A stretch of DNA of 64,000 bases from Lithodes maja (GCA_037953745.1 JBAKBP010007670.1:1-64000), one strand, 5' to 3'. Positions 21,469 to 32,275 are shown, numbered from the stretch's first letter. A program made the numbers and translations. The notes: a model not told the origin generated them from the letters alone.

Positions 21469-24400
21469 ATGTCGGGCCCTAGTACTGACGAGGAGCGAGA
21501 GATGCTAAGTGAGGAGGTGCCGTTAGTAACTAGTGAGGAGGATGCTAGACTTTTTGTGAGTAAGCAGTACCATGTGACGGAGGAGAGGCTGACTGGGGTG
21601 AATGTTTATGGCTTGCACCTGATAGCCAAGGTTTTGGGTCTATCCAATGTAGGAGGGATGTCCAAGGGGGAGCTGATTTCCTGGGTGTTGCGTGGGCGAC
21701 ATGGGGTTTCGGAGGAGAGGGCGTTTGGGGGGGTTCCTCCCCAGATCCCCTCTCACTCGACTCCCACAGTGCCGTCCACTCAGTTGCCGGAGGTTAGCAC
21801 TCTCCCACAGAGGGATGAGCATTGGAAGATTGGAGTGCCCTCGGGCGGTGCGTATGGTGGTTCCCCAGTTCTTGCCCCCCCTCCTTCAGTAGTGGCAGCT
21901 CCCTCTTCCGGCCTGTCTCCTGAGATGATATTTAAACTCGAGCTTGCTAAAATGGAGAATGAGGCTAGGAAGCAGGAGATGGAGAATGAGGCTAGGAAGC
22001 ACGAGATGGAGAATGAGACTAGGAGGCATGAGATTGAGGCTAGGAAGCAGGAGAAGCAGCATGAGATTGAGGCGGAGAATGAGACCAGGAGGCATGAGGC
22101 TGAGCTTAGGTACGACTCAGAGAAATATTGTGCTCAAATAAATTTAGATAAGACTCGTGCAGAGTCGACAGGGATTCGGATGGGCCGGGAGGGCCAAGTA
22201 AGAGAACAGTCCTTGTCTCACTTAGTCAAATTGGTGCCGGCATTTAGTGAAACTGAAGTCACAGAATTTTTTAATCGTTTTGAGAAGAAGTGTAGGGAGC
22301 ATAATTGGCCTGAAGAGAAGTGGGCAGCTCTGGTCTCCTCAAGACTTACGGGTAAGGGTCTGAAGGCTTATGATGCACTGCCTTTAGAGTCTTGCATTGA
22401 CTACCCAGTATTGAAGAGAGCTGTCCTACGGGCATACGAGTTGCAACCAGAAACATATCGATTGAAGTTTCGGGGTGTTACGAAGACTAGGGAGGCGACC
22501 TTTCTTGAACATGCCCGGGACTTAAAAGATGCACTTGCTAACTGGACACGTTCTGAGAAAGCTGAGACGGCCGAACAGTTGACTGAGCTGTTTCTGCTCG
22601 AGCAGTTTTATAAGTGTACTGGTGCAGATATGACTTTAACTATTAAAGAAAAGAACCCTAAAACTCTACAGGAGGCAGCTGAGATGGCTGACCTCCGGCT
22701 ATCATTAATTCGTGGGTGCGGGTCTGCCCAGCGTAGTGAGGCAGGTAACAAGGGGCGTGACACCCCACCCCCCCGAGTTAGTGATATACATTATGCAAAC
22801 AAGTACAAGAGCTATGATACCAAGACTGACCACAAGACTAACACCGTCCCATTTAAGAAGGGGCCGGGCCCTTCCCAGTACCAAGGGAAGCCCAGAGGGG
22901 AGTTGGAGTGTTATCTTTGTCATGAAAAGGGGCACTTTGCAAGAGTCTGTCCTAGCAAACCACCTACAGCAGCTGTGTCTTTGGCCTGCAACATTGGTGT
23001 GTCTCCGAAGTCTTCTGAGTTTGCCCGGGGCAGTTCGTCAGAGGCTGAGGCACAGCCAATGCAGAAACACCTGAGAGGCTCGAACCCTGCTCAGGATGTT
23101 TTTTGCGACCATAGAGGACGGGGTTGCGTGATGTGGGCGGGGCGCAAGCATGGAGTAGAGGTCTTGCGTGATACAGGTGCTTCCCAGACTCTGATGAACA
23201 ATTTGACTGGCTACCCTATAAATGCGGCTCGGGTGGTAGTGGTGCAGGGTATTAATGCAACTCGGTCATACCCGCTGGTGCGGTTGGAGTTGGAGGTGGA
23301 TGGTGTGACACGTGAATTGGATGTCGGGATTGTGGAGAAACTGCCAGTGGAGGGCGTCGACCTTCTTCTCGGCAACGACTTTGCAATGCCCGCTTCTGGG
23401 GTTCTACCCTTAGTCGTTGCCGAGAGGCCGGCCGACGTGAGTAGGGAAGAGCAAGAGTGTGTCGAGCGGTGCCAGGCACAACCCATGGCGTGTGCTGTCA
23501 CCCGGGCTCGGACAGCTAAAGTGTCACAGCCTAGTCCTCCGTCTTCCGACCAGCAGAGGAACGATCAACAGGAGGAGGCTAAAGCTGGAGTTGGTTTTAA
23601 GAGTTTTGACTCGGCGGCTCTCCTGGTTGATTCAGTATTAGCACCTATGTTAGAGTCTGGAGAGGCCCCAGGACCTGTCACAGCTAGTGAGGAGGTAGGG
23701 CCGGAAGAGACTCAGAGGCAGCAACGTTACACACAGAGAGAAAAAAGGGTTGCTCAGTTGGAGGATCCGGAAGTTCAGAAGTGTGGTAATGGTGCTGTCG
23801 AGATTAAACACGAGGACGGGGAAGCATGTCATGTGAACCTGTTGGAGGAGTTTGTGAGGCAACCACCTGAGCAGCCTACTGTCCCTGCGTTGGTCTGCCG
23901 CGGCCAAGGTGGAGAAGGAGAGGGGTGCAGTAGGGCTCAGGTGGAGGAGAGTAGGGATTGTCATGTCTCGGCGAAGCAGTGGGCGGGGGACACGAGTCTG
24001 GTGGCTGTGGAAGTGCTAGAGCACCTGCCTGAGCAGCAGTGTGCAGCACTCCAGCACCAGCTCGGTTCATACCCCACTGGTCGTGCCGAGCCCCTGAGTC
24101 TCACAACTCGGGCGGTGCGAGATGTTCCGCAGGCAGGTCATGTGACTGTTAAAAGACCGTTAGCCTCGTTGTTTCGGTGGTTTAAGGTGGGCGACGAGGC
24201 CTTGGCATGGTTGCCAGGTCAGGGTCGACCCATGGCTGCCAAGGGTGGTGGTCAAAAGGAGGACATTGAGCAGATTGGTAGGGTCGGCTGTGGTATCGCA
24301 GTGCCCGGTCGTCACATAGCCTCCCAATGCTGCTCTAGTCTAATGCAACAGCCCTACCACAGACCGACTGTATCTGGCCATGTCGCTGAAAGCGGTGATG

Positions 24401-25224
24401 CTGCGCAGGCAGATGTCGTCACAAGGAATGCGGGGGTGCGCATGTACGGTATCGGCGGGGAAGCCTTAGCAATAATGAACTGTGGGAGTGACTGCACGGG
24501 TGGTACTGATTGTCCCTCTCATGACCTGGCTGTTCTAGGGACGAAGGTGGAGAAGGAGGGAGACTACAGGTTAGAAGCTGCGGTCTCGGCTGGGTTGTGG
24601 GAGGGCACAAGGCATGTTGTTCGTGGAGACAGTGCAAGGCAGTTATTTACTAGGCTATGGCAGTACTTTCGCATGTTTGTTGCTTCTCCAGGCCTGAGGT
24701 ACGGGGTAGAATCCGACATGCAGGCTGGAGATAGTGCAAGGCTCAGTTTAATTCCCTGCCGTATAAATCCTGCTCGACAGCCTGTGGTGCAAGCAGAGCT
24801 GGATTACGTGTGGACGAAGGATCTGAGGGATAAGGAATGTCGTGAGTGGTCGTTGCGTGTAACTTTGTCCGAGCGTGCTAAAGAGGTATGTGGTTTTGTT
24901 GTGGACGGGAGTACCTACCAGTGCAATGTTGTGCCTGACGGACTTAAGAATGCACCAGCAACGTGTCAGAGCCTGATGAATGAAAGTGAAAAGGACGATG
25001 ATGCGCTGGGGCATTTCGAGATCTATGTTCCAGCCTATGGTCCGGTCGGTGTAGTTTACCCAGATCATTACCCTCTCAAGATCTTGGACCCGTTTCACAA
25101 TCGGAATATGAGGCTGACCAGGTGGTCACTAAGGTTATTGGTATATAACCTGGACATAAGCCATATTGCCGGTTGTGACAACGAGGTTGCATGTGGTCGT
25201 TCAGGGGTATATGATCCTGGGTAA
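21469..25224 (+). CDS. gag-pol: Element C Gag-protease-truncated Pol polyprotein
   Basis: 1,251 codons without a stop. The first ATG in frame (MSGPSTDEE) matches the starts of B and F. Order: SAP-like helix region; tandem charged repeats (MENEARKQE-type) at about residues 160-210; SCAN-like capsid block at about 320-420; zinc knuckle CYLCHEKGHFARVC at 481-494; protease DTGASQT at about 568; LLLGNDF; linker; a remnant WFKVGDEALAWLPGQG at about 903-925, like the start of an integrase C-terminal domain; an RT N-terminal remnant from about 1080; then a jump from LMNE to KDDDALGHFE and the end of RNase H. Integrase core, RT YxDD and most of RNase H are missing, yet the frame stays open. The product could make particles and protease but not copy or integrate DNA. 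Confidence 0.9.
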   Translation: MSGPSTDEEREMLSEEVPLVTSEEDARLFVSKQYHVTEERLTGVNVYGLHLIAKVLGLSNVGGMSKGELISWVLRGRHGVSEERAFGGVPPQIPSHSTPTVPSTQLPEVSTLPQRDEHWKIGVPSGGAYGGSPVLAPPPSVVAAPSSGLSPEMIFKLELAKMENEARKQEMENEARKHEMENETRRHEIEARKQEKQHEIEAENETRRHEAELRYDSEKYCAQINLDKTRAESTGIRMGREGQVREQSLSHLVKLVPAFSETEVTEFFNRFEKKCREHNWPEEKWAALVSSRLTGKGLKAYDALPLESCIDYPVLKRAVLRAYELQPETYRLKFRGVTKTREATFLEHARDLKDALANWTRSEKAETAEQLTELFLLEQFYKCTGADMTLTIKEKNPKTLQEAAEMADLRLSLIRGCGSAQRSEAGNKGRDTPPPRVSDIHYANKYKSYDTKTDHKTNTVPFKKGPGPSQYQGKPRGELECYLCHEKGHFARVCPSKPPTAAVSLACNIGVSPKSSEFARGSSSEAEAQPMQKHLRGSNPAQDVFCDHRGRGCVMWAGRKHGVEVLRDTGASQTLMNNLTGYPINAARVVVVQGINATRSYPLVRLELEVDGVTRELDVGIVEKLPVEGVDLLLGNDFAMPASGVLPLVVAERPADVSREEQECVERCQAQPMACAVTRARTAKVSQPSPPSSDQQRNDQQEEAKAGVGFKSFDSAALLVDSVLAPMLESGEAPGPVTASEEVGPEETQRQQRYTQREKRVAQLEDPEVQKCGNGAVEIKHEDGEACHVNLLEEFVRQPPEQPTVPALVCRGQGGEGEGCSRAQVEESRDCHVSAKQWAGDTSLVAVEVLEHLPEQQCAALQHQLGSYPTGRAEPLSLTTRAVRDVPQAGHVTVKRPLASLFRWFKVGDEALAWLPGQGRPMAAKGGGQKEDIEQIGRVGCGIAVPGRHIASQCCSSLMQQPYHRPTVSGHVAESGDAAQADVVTRNAGVRMYGIGGEALAIMNCGSDCTGGTDCPSHDLAVLGTKVEKEGDYRLEAAVSAGLWEGTRHVVRGDSARQLFTRLWQYFRMFVASPGLRYGVESDMQAGDSARLSLIPCRINPARQPVVQAELDYVWTKDLRDKECREWSLRVTLSERAKEVCGFVVDGSTYQCNVVPDGLKNAPATCQSLMNESEKDDDALGHFEIYVPAYGPVGVVYPDHYPLKILDPFHNRNMRLTRWSLRLLVYNLDISHIAGCDNEVACGRSGVYDPG

Positions 25225-25711
25225 ATTGACACACGGGTAGCCTCCTGCTTTGGTTTGAGTAGTATTTTGCGCTTGGTGCTTGTTGGCTCGCGGTTGTAGC
25301 CCAGCGTATTGGGTCGTAAAGCAGGATTGTTGAGCGTTTGGTATAGAAGAAAATAGGCTGCCCTTATAGTGCAGCCGGAAAAAAACATATTAAAATATAA
25401 AAATCATATAAAAACTCTTTCTTTTTGATGAAGATAATTGTATAAGTTTGTCATAGCCTATAAGGTTTGAGTAGTCCACGAACTATCAAACGGCTGAGCT
25501 GCTGTAAGCTCGCTCTGGGAGCATGATATTGTGTCTTTTACTATTGTTGGGAGGAGTTATGAAATGTGAATTTTTTTTTTATATAAGATGTGTTTTAGTG
25601 ATAAACTCAGCGTTGTTTTAGTGCCATGCGGTCGCTGGGTGTGAGGGGTTTGATGGGGTTCTGTATATCAGATTTTAGCTCAGGGTTGAGCAAGTAAAAT
25701 CTTGGGGGAGG
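25225..25711 (+). other. Element C 3' noncoding region with polypurine tract
   Basis: It contains the conserved block after the stop, the GGCTGC...GCAGCC hairpin (about 25354-25376) followed by an A-rich run, and the polypurine tract CTTGGGGGAGG (25701-25711) against the 3' LTR. No gene. Confidence 0.75.
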
Positions 25712-27529
25712 TGTGACGCATGTCGAGTATGAGCATGCTGTACAGAACGCCCAGTCAGGCCCCACTCTCGCTAGGATCGTCAGGGCAGGAACTTTGGCTG
25801 TAGTCTGTGTAGAGTTTCCTAACTCAGTTTATGTGAACCGTTGTACTATAAGTATTATCATTATGTATTTTGTTTTCTTCTAAGTCAACGAGTTCTATTT
25901 TATATCATTAGATATAAGTATTGTGTGTGGGATTTATATATATATAATGATGCGAAGAGAGAGAGAGTTATGTAACACCGACCAGTGAGCGCGCCACGAG
26001 GGGTAGGCCTAATTCCCCCCTCCCTCCCTCCTCAAGCGTGGGAAGTTCTTTGTCGATCCCCGATTGAGAGAGTATGTGACGTCATGATTGCCGTTATGCT
26101 CGCTACGGGGCCGAGTATAAAAAGGGAGGTCCCGCCGCATTTTCCTCAGAACTCATCAGGCAAAGCGACCTCTCATATCCCTTGCAACTATCCATATTCT
26201 TCCGACTGATGTGAACTTTCTCTACTCTCTGAACAGCCTACCTTCTTCTCTTCTCGTCCCTGTTTATAACCTCAATGACCCCTTTGGTGCAGATTTAGTC
26301 AGCCAAAGTATTATCGCTTGAGTTCTCACGAGATAAGTGCCTGTTAGATAGCCTATTTTTGGAAGGGTTAACTAGAATAGGATTGATTGATGTTTGTTGC
26401 ACTCGTATATGTATTTCCCTGTGTACTATTATTCATGTTCCTGTTTTCTGCTGGTTTAGGTAATGCTAGACTGGGATAGGGTTCCTCGAGTTGTGATTTC
26501 CTATGAGTGCTAGGTTGGTTGAACCAGCACAATTGCAACGGAGACGTGGGAAGCCTAGGGGGTCTTTTTGATTGTGTACCGTGGGAGTTTAGCACTGTGT
26601 TGCGAGTGAGGGCTTTTGCCTGTGCCACCCAACACTGTGCTATCTCATTTGCTTGACTTTGAGAGGATCGCCAGGAGAGAACCAGATACTAGTGATCTGG
26701 ATCTCTCAAGAGAGCATCCCGTCAATTACCGTAATTTGGCCGCACAGTCTTAAGGACCTCGCTAGGCTACGAGCCGCTTGCTCAGCCATTGTCTCTTAAC
26801 CTTAGATATCCCAGCTAGACTTTGCTCGACCAGCAGATACAGTATAGTATTGAAGCTTCTCCTTATGTATATTATTGTTTAAGCATTATTGATTTCATGT
26901 GTGGCACGCTTAGCTACTTCAGAGATTAGTGGCCCACGAGCACAATCTTAGTAGGCTATTGCCAGTGCATTGTCGGAGTACTTCTTCTTAATGTTTGCCA
27001 TATCCTATTGCTTATTCTTATAATTCTTCTTATGTCAATTTAAAGCCTTTAATTACCAGTGAGTTATTCATTAAATTGCTGTTCAAAATCCGATACTTAC
27101 TTCTTACGAGTATTCGAGAAGCATCTAACTTATCAGAAGATTCCTTGCTTGATGCTCGAGGACTATTGTTTAACGTAACGTAATAGTGCCGATCCGAAGT
27201 AGAGGGTGGAGGACTTCTTAAGTTCTTAGTTCAAGGGTGGATTACTTCGGCTTCGGCCAACACTATTCTTTAGTGTTGTAGTACTTTCTTCTTTGTTTGA
27301 TTGTTGACCAGACTAGATAACTCCCGTCTTGTTATTAGTCTGTTGTGTGAAACGCTAGTACCGAGTTCTTGTATACCCCGTTATAGCAGATAGAACTCTG
27401 GAGGGTAGTGGCGTTTTTTGTTCGGCTGGCAGTACTCTGGGGTTGGGATCGTGTGTTTCCGTTGTGGCAGCGAGCCATACTCGAGTCCTGTGTAAGAGCC
27501 CTAGTGTACCTGAGTGCCCGGTCGTAACA
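25712..27529 (+). repeat. Element C 3' LTR
   Basis: 1,818 bp, essentially identical to 19436-21253. RNA hairpin 2 is at 26665-26719. The right target duplication ATAC follows at 27530. Confidence 0.97.
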
Positions 27530-27533
27530 ATAC

Positions 27534-28266
27534 CTTCCACTGTCTAGCATTAAATAATGGGAAAGCTCAGCTCAATAATTAGAAGCACCCCAACACTAGG
27601 CTACCATATGACTATGACTCTAATAATCCCTAAAACTAGTGCAAACATAAATGTGAGAGCTGGTGCTGGCAATACGACTGGCCGACTATGGAAGTCGTAT
27701 GCAGAACCAGAAGGGATAAGTAATTGAATAAAGAGAGAAGTATGAAAACGAAGAAGTTCAGAGAGAGAGAAAGTAGTACAGGGGGTTATAATTATGGGGG
27801 ACAGATTGCAAAGGACATGTAGGACCAAGCACGCTGCGCCAAACTCTGAAGGAGACATGAGGGCAGGAGCCCGCACCACCGTCCCAGGACAGCGGCCACC
27901 AATCACAGACGACTACGTCATGAAGAGCAAGCGTCCTATGACGTAGACAGGCCCGCCGGCCAATCACGGGCGTGGGAGACTCCTCCGAGCGCGGGAGGCA
28001 TACATACATACACACGCACACACTACCACCTTGCTGCTCGCTCTCTTTCTCCTTACAGCTTCACACAATGCATCTTATATTCTAGCAATGATATAAAATA
28101 CTTCCAAGTGTCACAGACAAGAATAAAGACCACCACTGATCTGTCTGTGACAACATGAACTCTATGAAAGAAAGAACATCGTTCTACGATTATTGTAGCC
28201 CATATCACTGCAATGGCGAGCGCTAGCGAGTTACGAGTGCATTCTGGCAAGCTGGCCAGCGTAACA
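27534..28266 (-). repeat. Element D 5' LTR, second part
   Basis: Continuation of the LTR begun at 18352, after element C. It has the block TCTAGCATTA, GA tracts, two TGACGTA/TACGTCA-type sites (about 27913 and 27940) and ends GCGTAACA at 28266. Small ORFs here are not supported. Confidence 0.85.
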
Positions 28267-28660
28267 CTAGTAATTAGTGCTAGTAAAAATCTTGTCAACA
28301 CAAACAAGCAATGCCAAAGTATCTTAACTATTCTTTCAACTTATTCATGTGTATAGAATAATTTAGCTGGGACTGTACGTTCCTCATTAATTTCATTCCT
28401 TCTATGAATTCAAGTTAGATCAAAGAATTAAAGTACTCTATATTTGCAGTAACAGTTTCTCAAGTAATAACTTAGCAGAGATTCAAAGACTTACTTCTGT
28501 AACACACTGTGTTAATTTTATTTCAATTTCTTAGTAAGAGAATAGGCTTCCCTATAGTGCCTTACTAACCTAATTTTTCTTAGTAAGCGAGTATTCTTAT
28601 ACAGTACCTTACTAACCTGAATTTTCCAGAATTTTCCTGTTTTCACAAACTAACTGCTCA
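28267..28660 (+). repeat. Element H 5' LTR remnant
   Basis: Matches 49337-49420 plus 60808-61117. It ends ACTGCTCA. It contains two copies of a short unit around TTCTTAGTAAG...CCTTACTAACCT (about 28527-28620). Its left part was separated by insertion of D. Confidence 0.85.
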
Positions 28661-28829
28661 CTCATCAGACTAACCACCATTATCATCCATACAATCTTGG
28701 GTACAGGTGTGTGGTTAAGAGAAATCCCTATTATCAAAATGTTTGTACCAGTGCTAACATTTGTTTTGTGGGATTATTTTTCAATGACATCCAATCCAGG
28801 TATCTTTACCAAAAGTGTCATTTTTCCTA
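28661..28829 (+). other. Element H leader
   Basis: Sequence between LTR end and gag start. No convincing primer-binding site of the TGG type was seen right after the LTR. GTG at 28815 opens the frame, but ATG at 28830 is the more likely start. Confidence 0.5.
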
Positions 28830-30437
28830 ATGTCCTTTAATCTTTTTAGAAAAGAGAATGTTTTAGAGGAAGATCTCATATCCTCTGATAGTCAATCTGA
28901 TGGACATTCAGACAGTCCTCCTGAAGCAGAGGGAAGGGAAGTAGCACCACAGTCGGTCACAGAGTTAGATAAAGAGGTAGACAATTCTTTTGACACTAAC
29001 ATTGACACACTTACTAACCAACTGTCCGACTCTTTCAAGGATAAATCGAGTTATCCACCAGAGGTTGACACCTCCTCTAGCACCTGCGGTACACAAAAGG
29101 GTATATCAGACCTCGTCGACACAGAGTCTAGCGTAAACCTAAGCGCAAGCGGGGGGACAAAGGTAATTAACGCGCCTCCAGAATCTACAAAAACCAAGTC
29201 GTTCCAGTTATGCCCTACAATTTTAGACGCACGCCAACATCGATCAGGTAGGCAATATCCAACAGGTAACTTGAACATGTCGACTACTCCGCCGATGACT
29301 ACTACGACGGCTACGAGTACGACTACTACAACACCCACCAGGTCAGGACACGTGCCACCACCAACGATAACCATTGTGCCAACAGGGCATGGTGTTGCAT
29401 GTTACTCCGGGAAGGACTGCCCTAATTACCCGGGGGGAGTTCTCACATTTTTCAGGAACATCGAAGGGCTCATGAGAAACAGCAACATTATTACTGATGA
29501 AGACAAAATTGAGCTTGTTAGATCATCCCTGAAAGACGGCTCGAAACCTAAAGTTTTTCAGTCTATCCTAGGCTTCCAAACAAAAAAATACCAGGAATGG
29601 AAAAACTACATGATCGAGGTCTTTGGGGATGGTAACCAAGGAGGAGAACTAGCCTTCATCCATAGATTAGCTGACAAACTCGACACAGATGGCGGAGCGC
29701 ATGACCAATACATGGCCATGGCAATAGCCGGGGATGTATATGCAGATGCCAAAGAAAGGTTTCTAGCGCCCTCTTCAGTATGGAGCAACACTGCTACCCA
29801 TGAGTGCATGATGCTGGAGAACTTAGGCAAAGTAGTGGAATATCTAGTATACATGCCCATGCTGGATCCTCGCCTGAGGAAGGAAATGACAAAAACAGAA
29901 TTCCTACCCACCACTAACCTGCAGAAGATAGTGAGCAAATGTACATATAAGATTACCACAGACTTAGTACCAAAAGCCTTGGTAACTCCAGTAGAAGCCT
30001 CAGGGAGCAGACCCAAACAAGCGTATAGTAGCAGCTCGAGGAAAGACAACAGCTGTGATCATTGCCACAAGAAGGGACATGACAAGACAGCCTGTTGGAG
30101 ACAGCACCCGCAGCTAATTCCAGACAAGTACAAGAAGAAGACAACATTCACACCCTCCAGTGGGACATCATGCCAAAGTGGACAAGCTCAAAAACACCAG
30201 ACAGGTCAAGCGCAAGGGAAACAGAAGATGACTTGCATGTTCCATGGTGAGAAAGGACACTCCACAGAGGATTGCCGTACAATCAAAGGCTTAGCTGCAA
30301 AGCGTAAACAAGGATCGTCGGGGCGAAGACTCGCGCACCAGACCCAACTATCAAACGTAGAAAAACCTACACTGTTACCTACCAATGTCCACTCGTCGCC
30401 CTTACACGTGCCCTCGCTTGTTGCGTCAGTATCATGA
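28830..30437 (+). CDS. gag: Element H Gag
   Basis: 535 codons from the ATG at 28830. N-terminal acidic, Ser/Thr-rich region with threonine runs (about 29285-29345), capsid region in the middle, and two C-terminal zinc-knuckle-like motifs: CDHCHKKGHDKTAC (about 30053-30095) and CMFHGEKGHSTEDC (about 30235-30278). Gag would form the particle and bind genomic RNA. It ends in TGA at 30435-30437, and the same frame continues into protease. It does not resemble the SCAN-like gag of A-G. Confidence 0.85.
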   Translation: MSFNLFRKENVLEEDLISSDSQSDGHSDSPPEAEGREVAPQSVTELDKEVDNSFDTNIDTLTNQLSDSFKDKSSYPPEVDTSSSTCGTQKGISDLVDTESSVNLSASGGTKVINAPPESTKTKSFQLCPTILDARQHRSGRQYPTGNLNMSTTPPMTTTTATSTTTTTPTRSGHVPPPTITIVPTGHGVACYSGKDCPNYPGGVLTFFRNIEGLMRNSNIITDEDKIELVRSSLKDGSKPKVFQSILGFQTKKYQEWKNYMIEVFGDGNQGGELAFIHRLADKLDTDGGAHDQYMAMAIAGDVYADAKERFLAPSSVWSNTATHECMMLENLGKVVEYLVYMPMLDPRLRKEMTKTEFLPTTNLQKIVSKCTYKITTDLVPKALVTPVEASGSRPKQAYSSSSRKDNSCDHCHKKGHDKTACWRQHPQLIPDKYKKKTTFTPSSGTSCQSGQAQKHQTGQAQGKQKMTCMFHGEKGHSTEDCRTIKGLAAKRKQGSSGRRLAHQTQLSNVEKPTLLPTNVHSSPLHVPSLVASVS

Positions 30438-31370
30438 GTGAACATTATGTCAATTCCAGTAACGGTAGGTGACGTGAAGATGTCTCTGGCTCTTGACTCC
30501 GGCGCCTGCGCCAACGTCTTGTCCTACGAGTCATTGACAAATCTTCAAAATCAGCTTAAGTGCCATTGGAAACTTAATCTCCCAGACATGCAACTTACAG
30601 GAGTTACACGGAATAACCTAAAACTAGTTGGTATGGTAGACATTCCGTTTAGATTCACACGTCACGGAGACCCAAACATCAAGACGAGGTTTTACGTGAT
30701 CAAGGATTTTCCACTCCCAGCAGATGGCCTCATAGGCATCAGAACAATGAAAGACAATCGCATCGCCTTAAATCCTTCCGACCAACAGATGATCTACAAC
30801 CAACGCAAGTATTCTACAATGCAGAATCCGCATCCTCTCCTGCACTCGACCATTGTAGCGGCTGTTTCAACAAGAATGGACAGTTCGCGTGCGCGGCCCT
30901 TGGTGTCCCCGACTCCAAGTAACCAGAGTGTTGGATCAACGAATCAAGGTTCACGGTTGTATCCCTTAGTAGTAATCGGAAAGCAAAGGATTCGTGCTAG
31001 AGAGGGTGCACACCTCCCAGTTAGGTTACCCAAGCTCAAGAAAGGCACGGATGCAGTATGTCTAAGTGAAAGTGCATGTATTAAAGGACTAGCTCTCAAA
31101 TCAACCTTGTACAAGCTTCAGAGTAAAGCAAGGACCGAGATACTAGTCTATAACAGGTCTAACAGTCCAATCACACTGAAGTCCGGCTGCAAGATCGGAA
31201 AAGCTCTTGTGTACGACTATCCAATAGATCCTGAACCTCCGGAGTGGCCCTCCACAGAAGCACAAATTGCAGCAATGACAGCATCATCACCATCCGAGAT
31301 GCAAGACGAAGATCCTCTCAGGCAAAACCTAAAGAAGACAGACTTCCAGAAGAGGCAGAATCCCTTCTGA
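30438..31370 (+). CDS. pro: Element H aspartic protease
   Basis: Same frame as gag, separated by one TGA. The active site LALDSGACANVL lies near 30487-30523 and LIGIRTM near 30730. It extends past the protease into a linker (LPVRLPKLKKG region). The RT frame overlaps its last 127 bases at -1. Either the TGA and the -1 overlap are expression signals or, more likely given other damage in H, mutations. Confidence 0.82.
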   Translation: MNIMSIPVTVGDVKMSLALDSGACANVLSYESLTNLQNQLKCHWKLNLPDMQLTGVTRNNLKLVGMVDIPFRFTRHGDPNIKTRFYVIKDFPLPADGLIGIRTMKDNRIALNPSDQQMIYNQRKYSTMQNPHPLLHSTIVAAVSTRMDSSRARPLVSPTPSNQSVGSTNQGSRLYPLVVIGKQRIRAREGAHLPVRLPKLKKGTDAVCLSESACIKGLALKSTLYKLQSKARTEILVYNRSNSPITLKSGCKIGKALVYDYPIDPEPPEWPSTEAQIAAMTASSPSEMQDEDPLRQNLKKTDFQKRQNPF

Positions 31371-32245
31371 AGTTGCTACAGTCTTTCAGAGATGTAGTTG
31401 CACTCCCAGGAGAACGTCTAGGTAAAACGGATCTAACAACGCATACCATACCTCTCAAACCAGGCACCAATCCCGTTTACACAGCGGCATACAGATTGCC
31501 ACACTGTCAAAGGGAAGTAGTAAAAGGGATGGTAGACGAAATGCTGGAGGAAAATGTTATTCGCCATTCATCCTCGCCATGGAATTCACCTCTTTTCCTG
31601 GTACCTAAGAAGGATGGAGGATGGCGTCCGGTGATTGATTATCGCAAAGTCAATCAAGCAACTATACCTGACAGGTTCCCCATGCCTGTACTGTCCGAGC
31701 TACTACAAGGCATAGGAAAAGGGAACAAGGTATTCAGTACTCTAGACCTCCTCAGTGGGTACTGGCAAGTTGGAATGGATGAGAAATCAACAGAAGTCAC
31801 TGCGTTCTCTACTCCCAGTGGACACTACGAATGGCTACGCATGCCGTTCAGACTGAGAAACGTACCCCTCACCTTTCAAAGGTTAGTAAACAATCTTTTT
31901 GTGGGCCTATTGGGTGACTCAGTCTTCGCCTACCTGGACGACATCATAGTCTGTAGCAAAGACGTCAGCTCTCATTTCAGCAAACTCCAACAAGTATGGG
32001 AAAGACTTCAAACGGCAGGTTTACGTATCAAGATCAGCAAGTGTGACTTCCTAAAAGAGAAAATCAAATTCCTAGGTCATCAGGTGGACGCAGAAGGAAT
32101 TCACACTATGAACGACAAGATCATCGCGGTACAAAATTTTCCACGTCCAAAGTCGGTTGAGAATGTCAGAAGCTTTATCGGGCTTTCTGGCTATTACCGG
32201 TCTTTCGTGAAGAACTATGCGAGTCTAGCGAGGCCTCTGACATAA
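31244..32245 (+). pseudogene. pol: Element H reverse transcriptase
   Basis: RT with the fingers motif VPKKDGGWRPVIDYRKVN (about 31602-31655), the catalytic YLDDIIV (about 31930) and the thumb FLGHQVDAEGI. It ends in an in-frame TAA at 32243-32245 just before the RNase H connection. The next 70 bases carry a 31-bp insertion that shifts the frame. Confidence 0.88.
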
Positions 32246-32275
32246 CTTCTCCGGAAGGACGCTCCATTCACATGG

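Larger units (their letters stand above)
19436..27529 (+). mobile_element. Element C, young Gmr1-like retrotransposon inserted in D's LTR
   Basis: 8,094 bp with two 1,818-bp LTRs and target duplication ATAC (19432-19435 and 27530-27533). I noticed only one substitution between the LTRs (20876 against 27152), so it is the youngest insertion here. It has one uninterrupted 1,251-codon ORF, but the ORF lacks the integrase core and RT palm. Confidence 0.97.
7336..28266 (-). mobile_element. Element D, Gmr1-like retrotransposon broken by A, B and C
   Basis: D survives as four visible pieces: integrase start and protease (7336-8292), gag with leader (16475-18351), and its 5' LTR in two parts (18352-19435 and 27534-28266, about 1,817 bp together). 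Its left part lies beyond the window or beyond A. The right flank CTAG is found at the matching site in H's other LTR copy (49337-49340), which shows D inserted in H's 5' LTR. Premature stops and frameshifts in gag show it is the most decayed Gmr1-group copy visible here. Confidence 0.88.

Noticed and set aside
28053..28307. 84-codon ORF on the - strand across the D/H junction
   Set aside because: It spans the border of two elements and has no domain.
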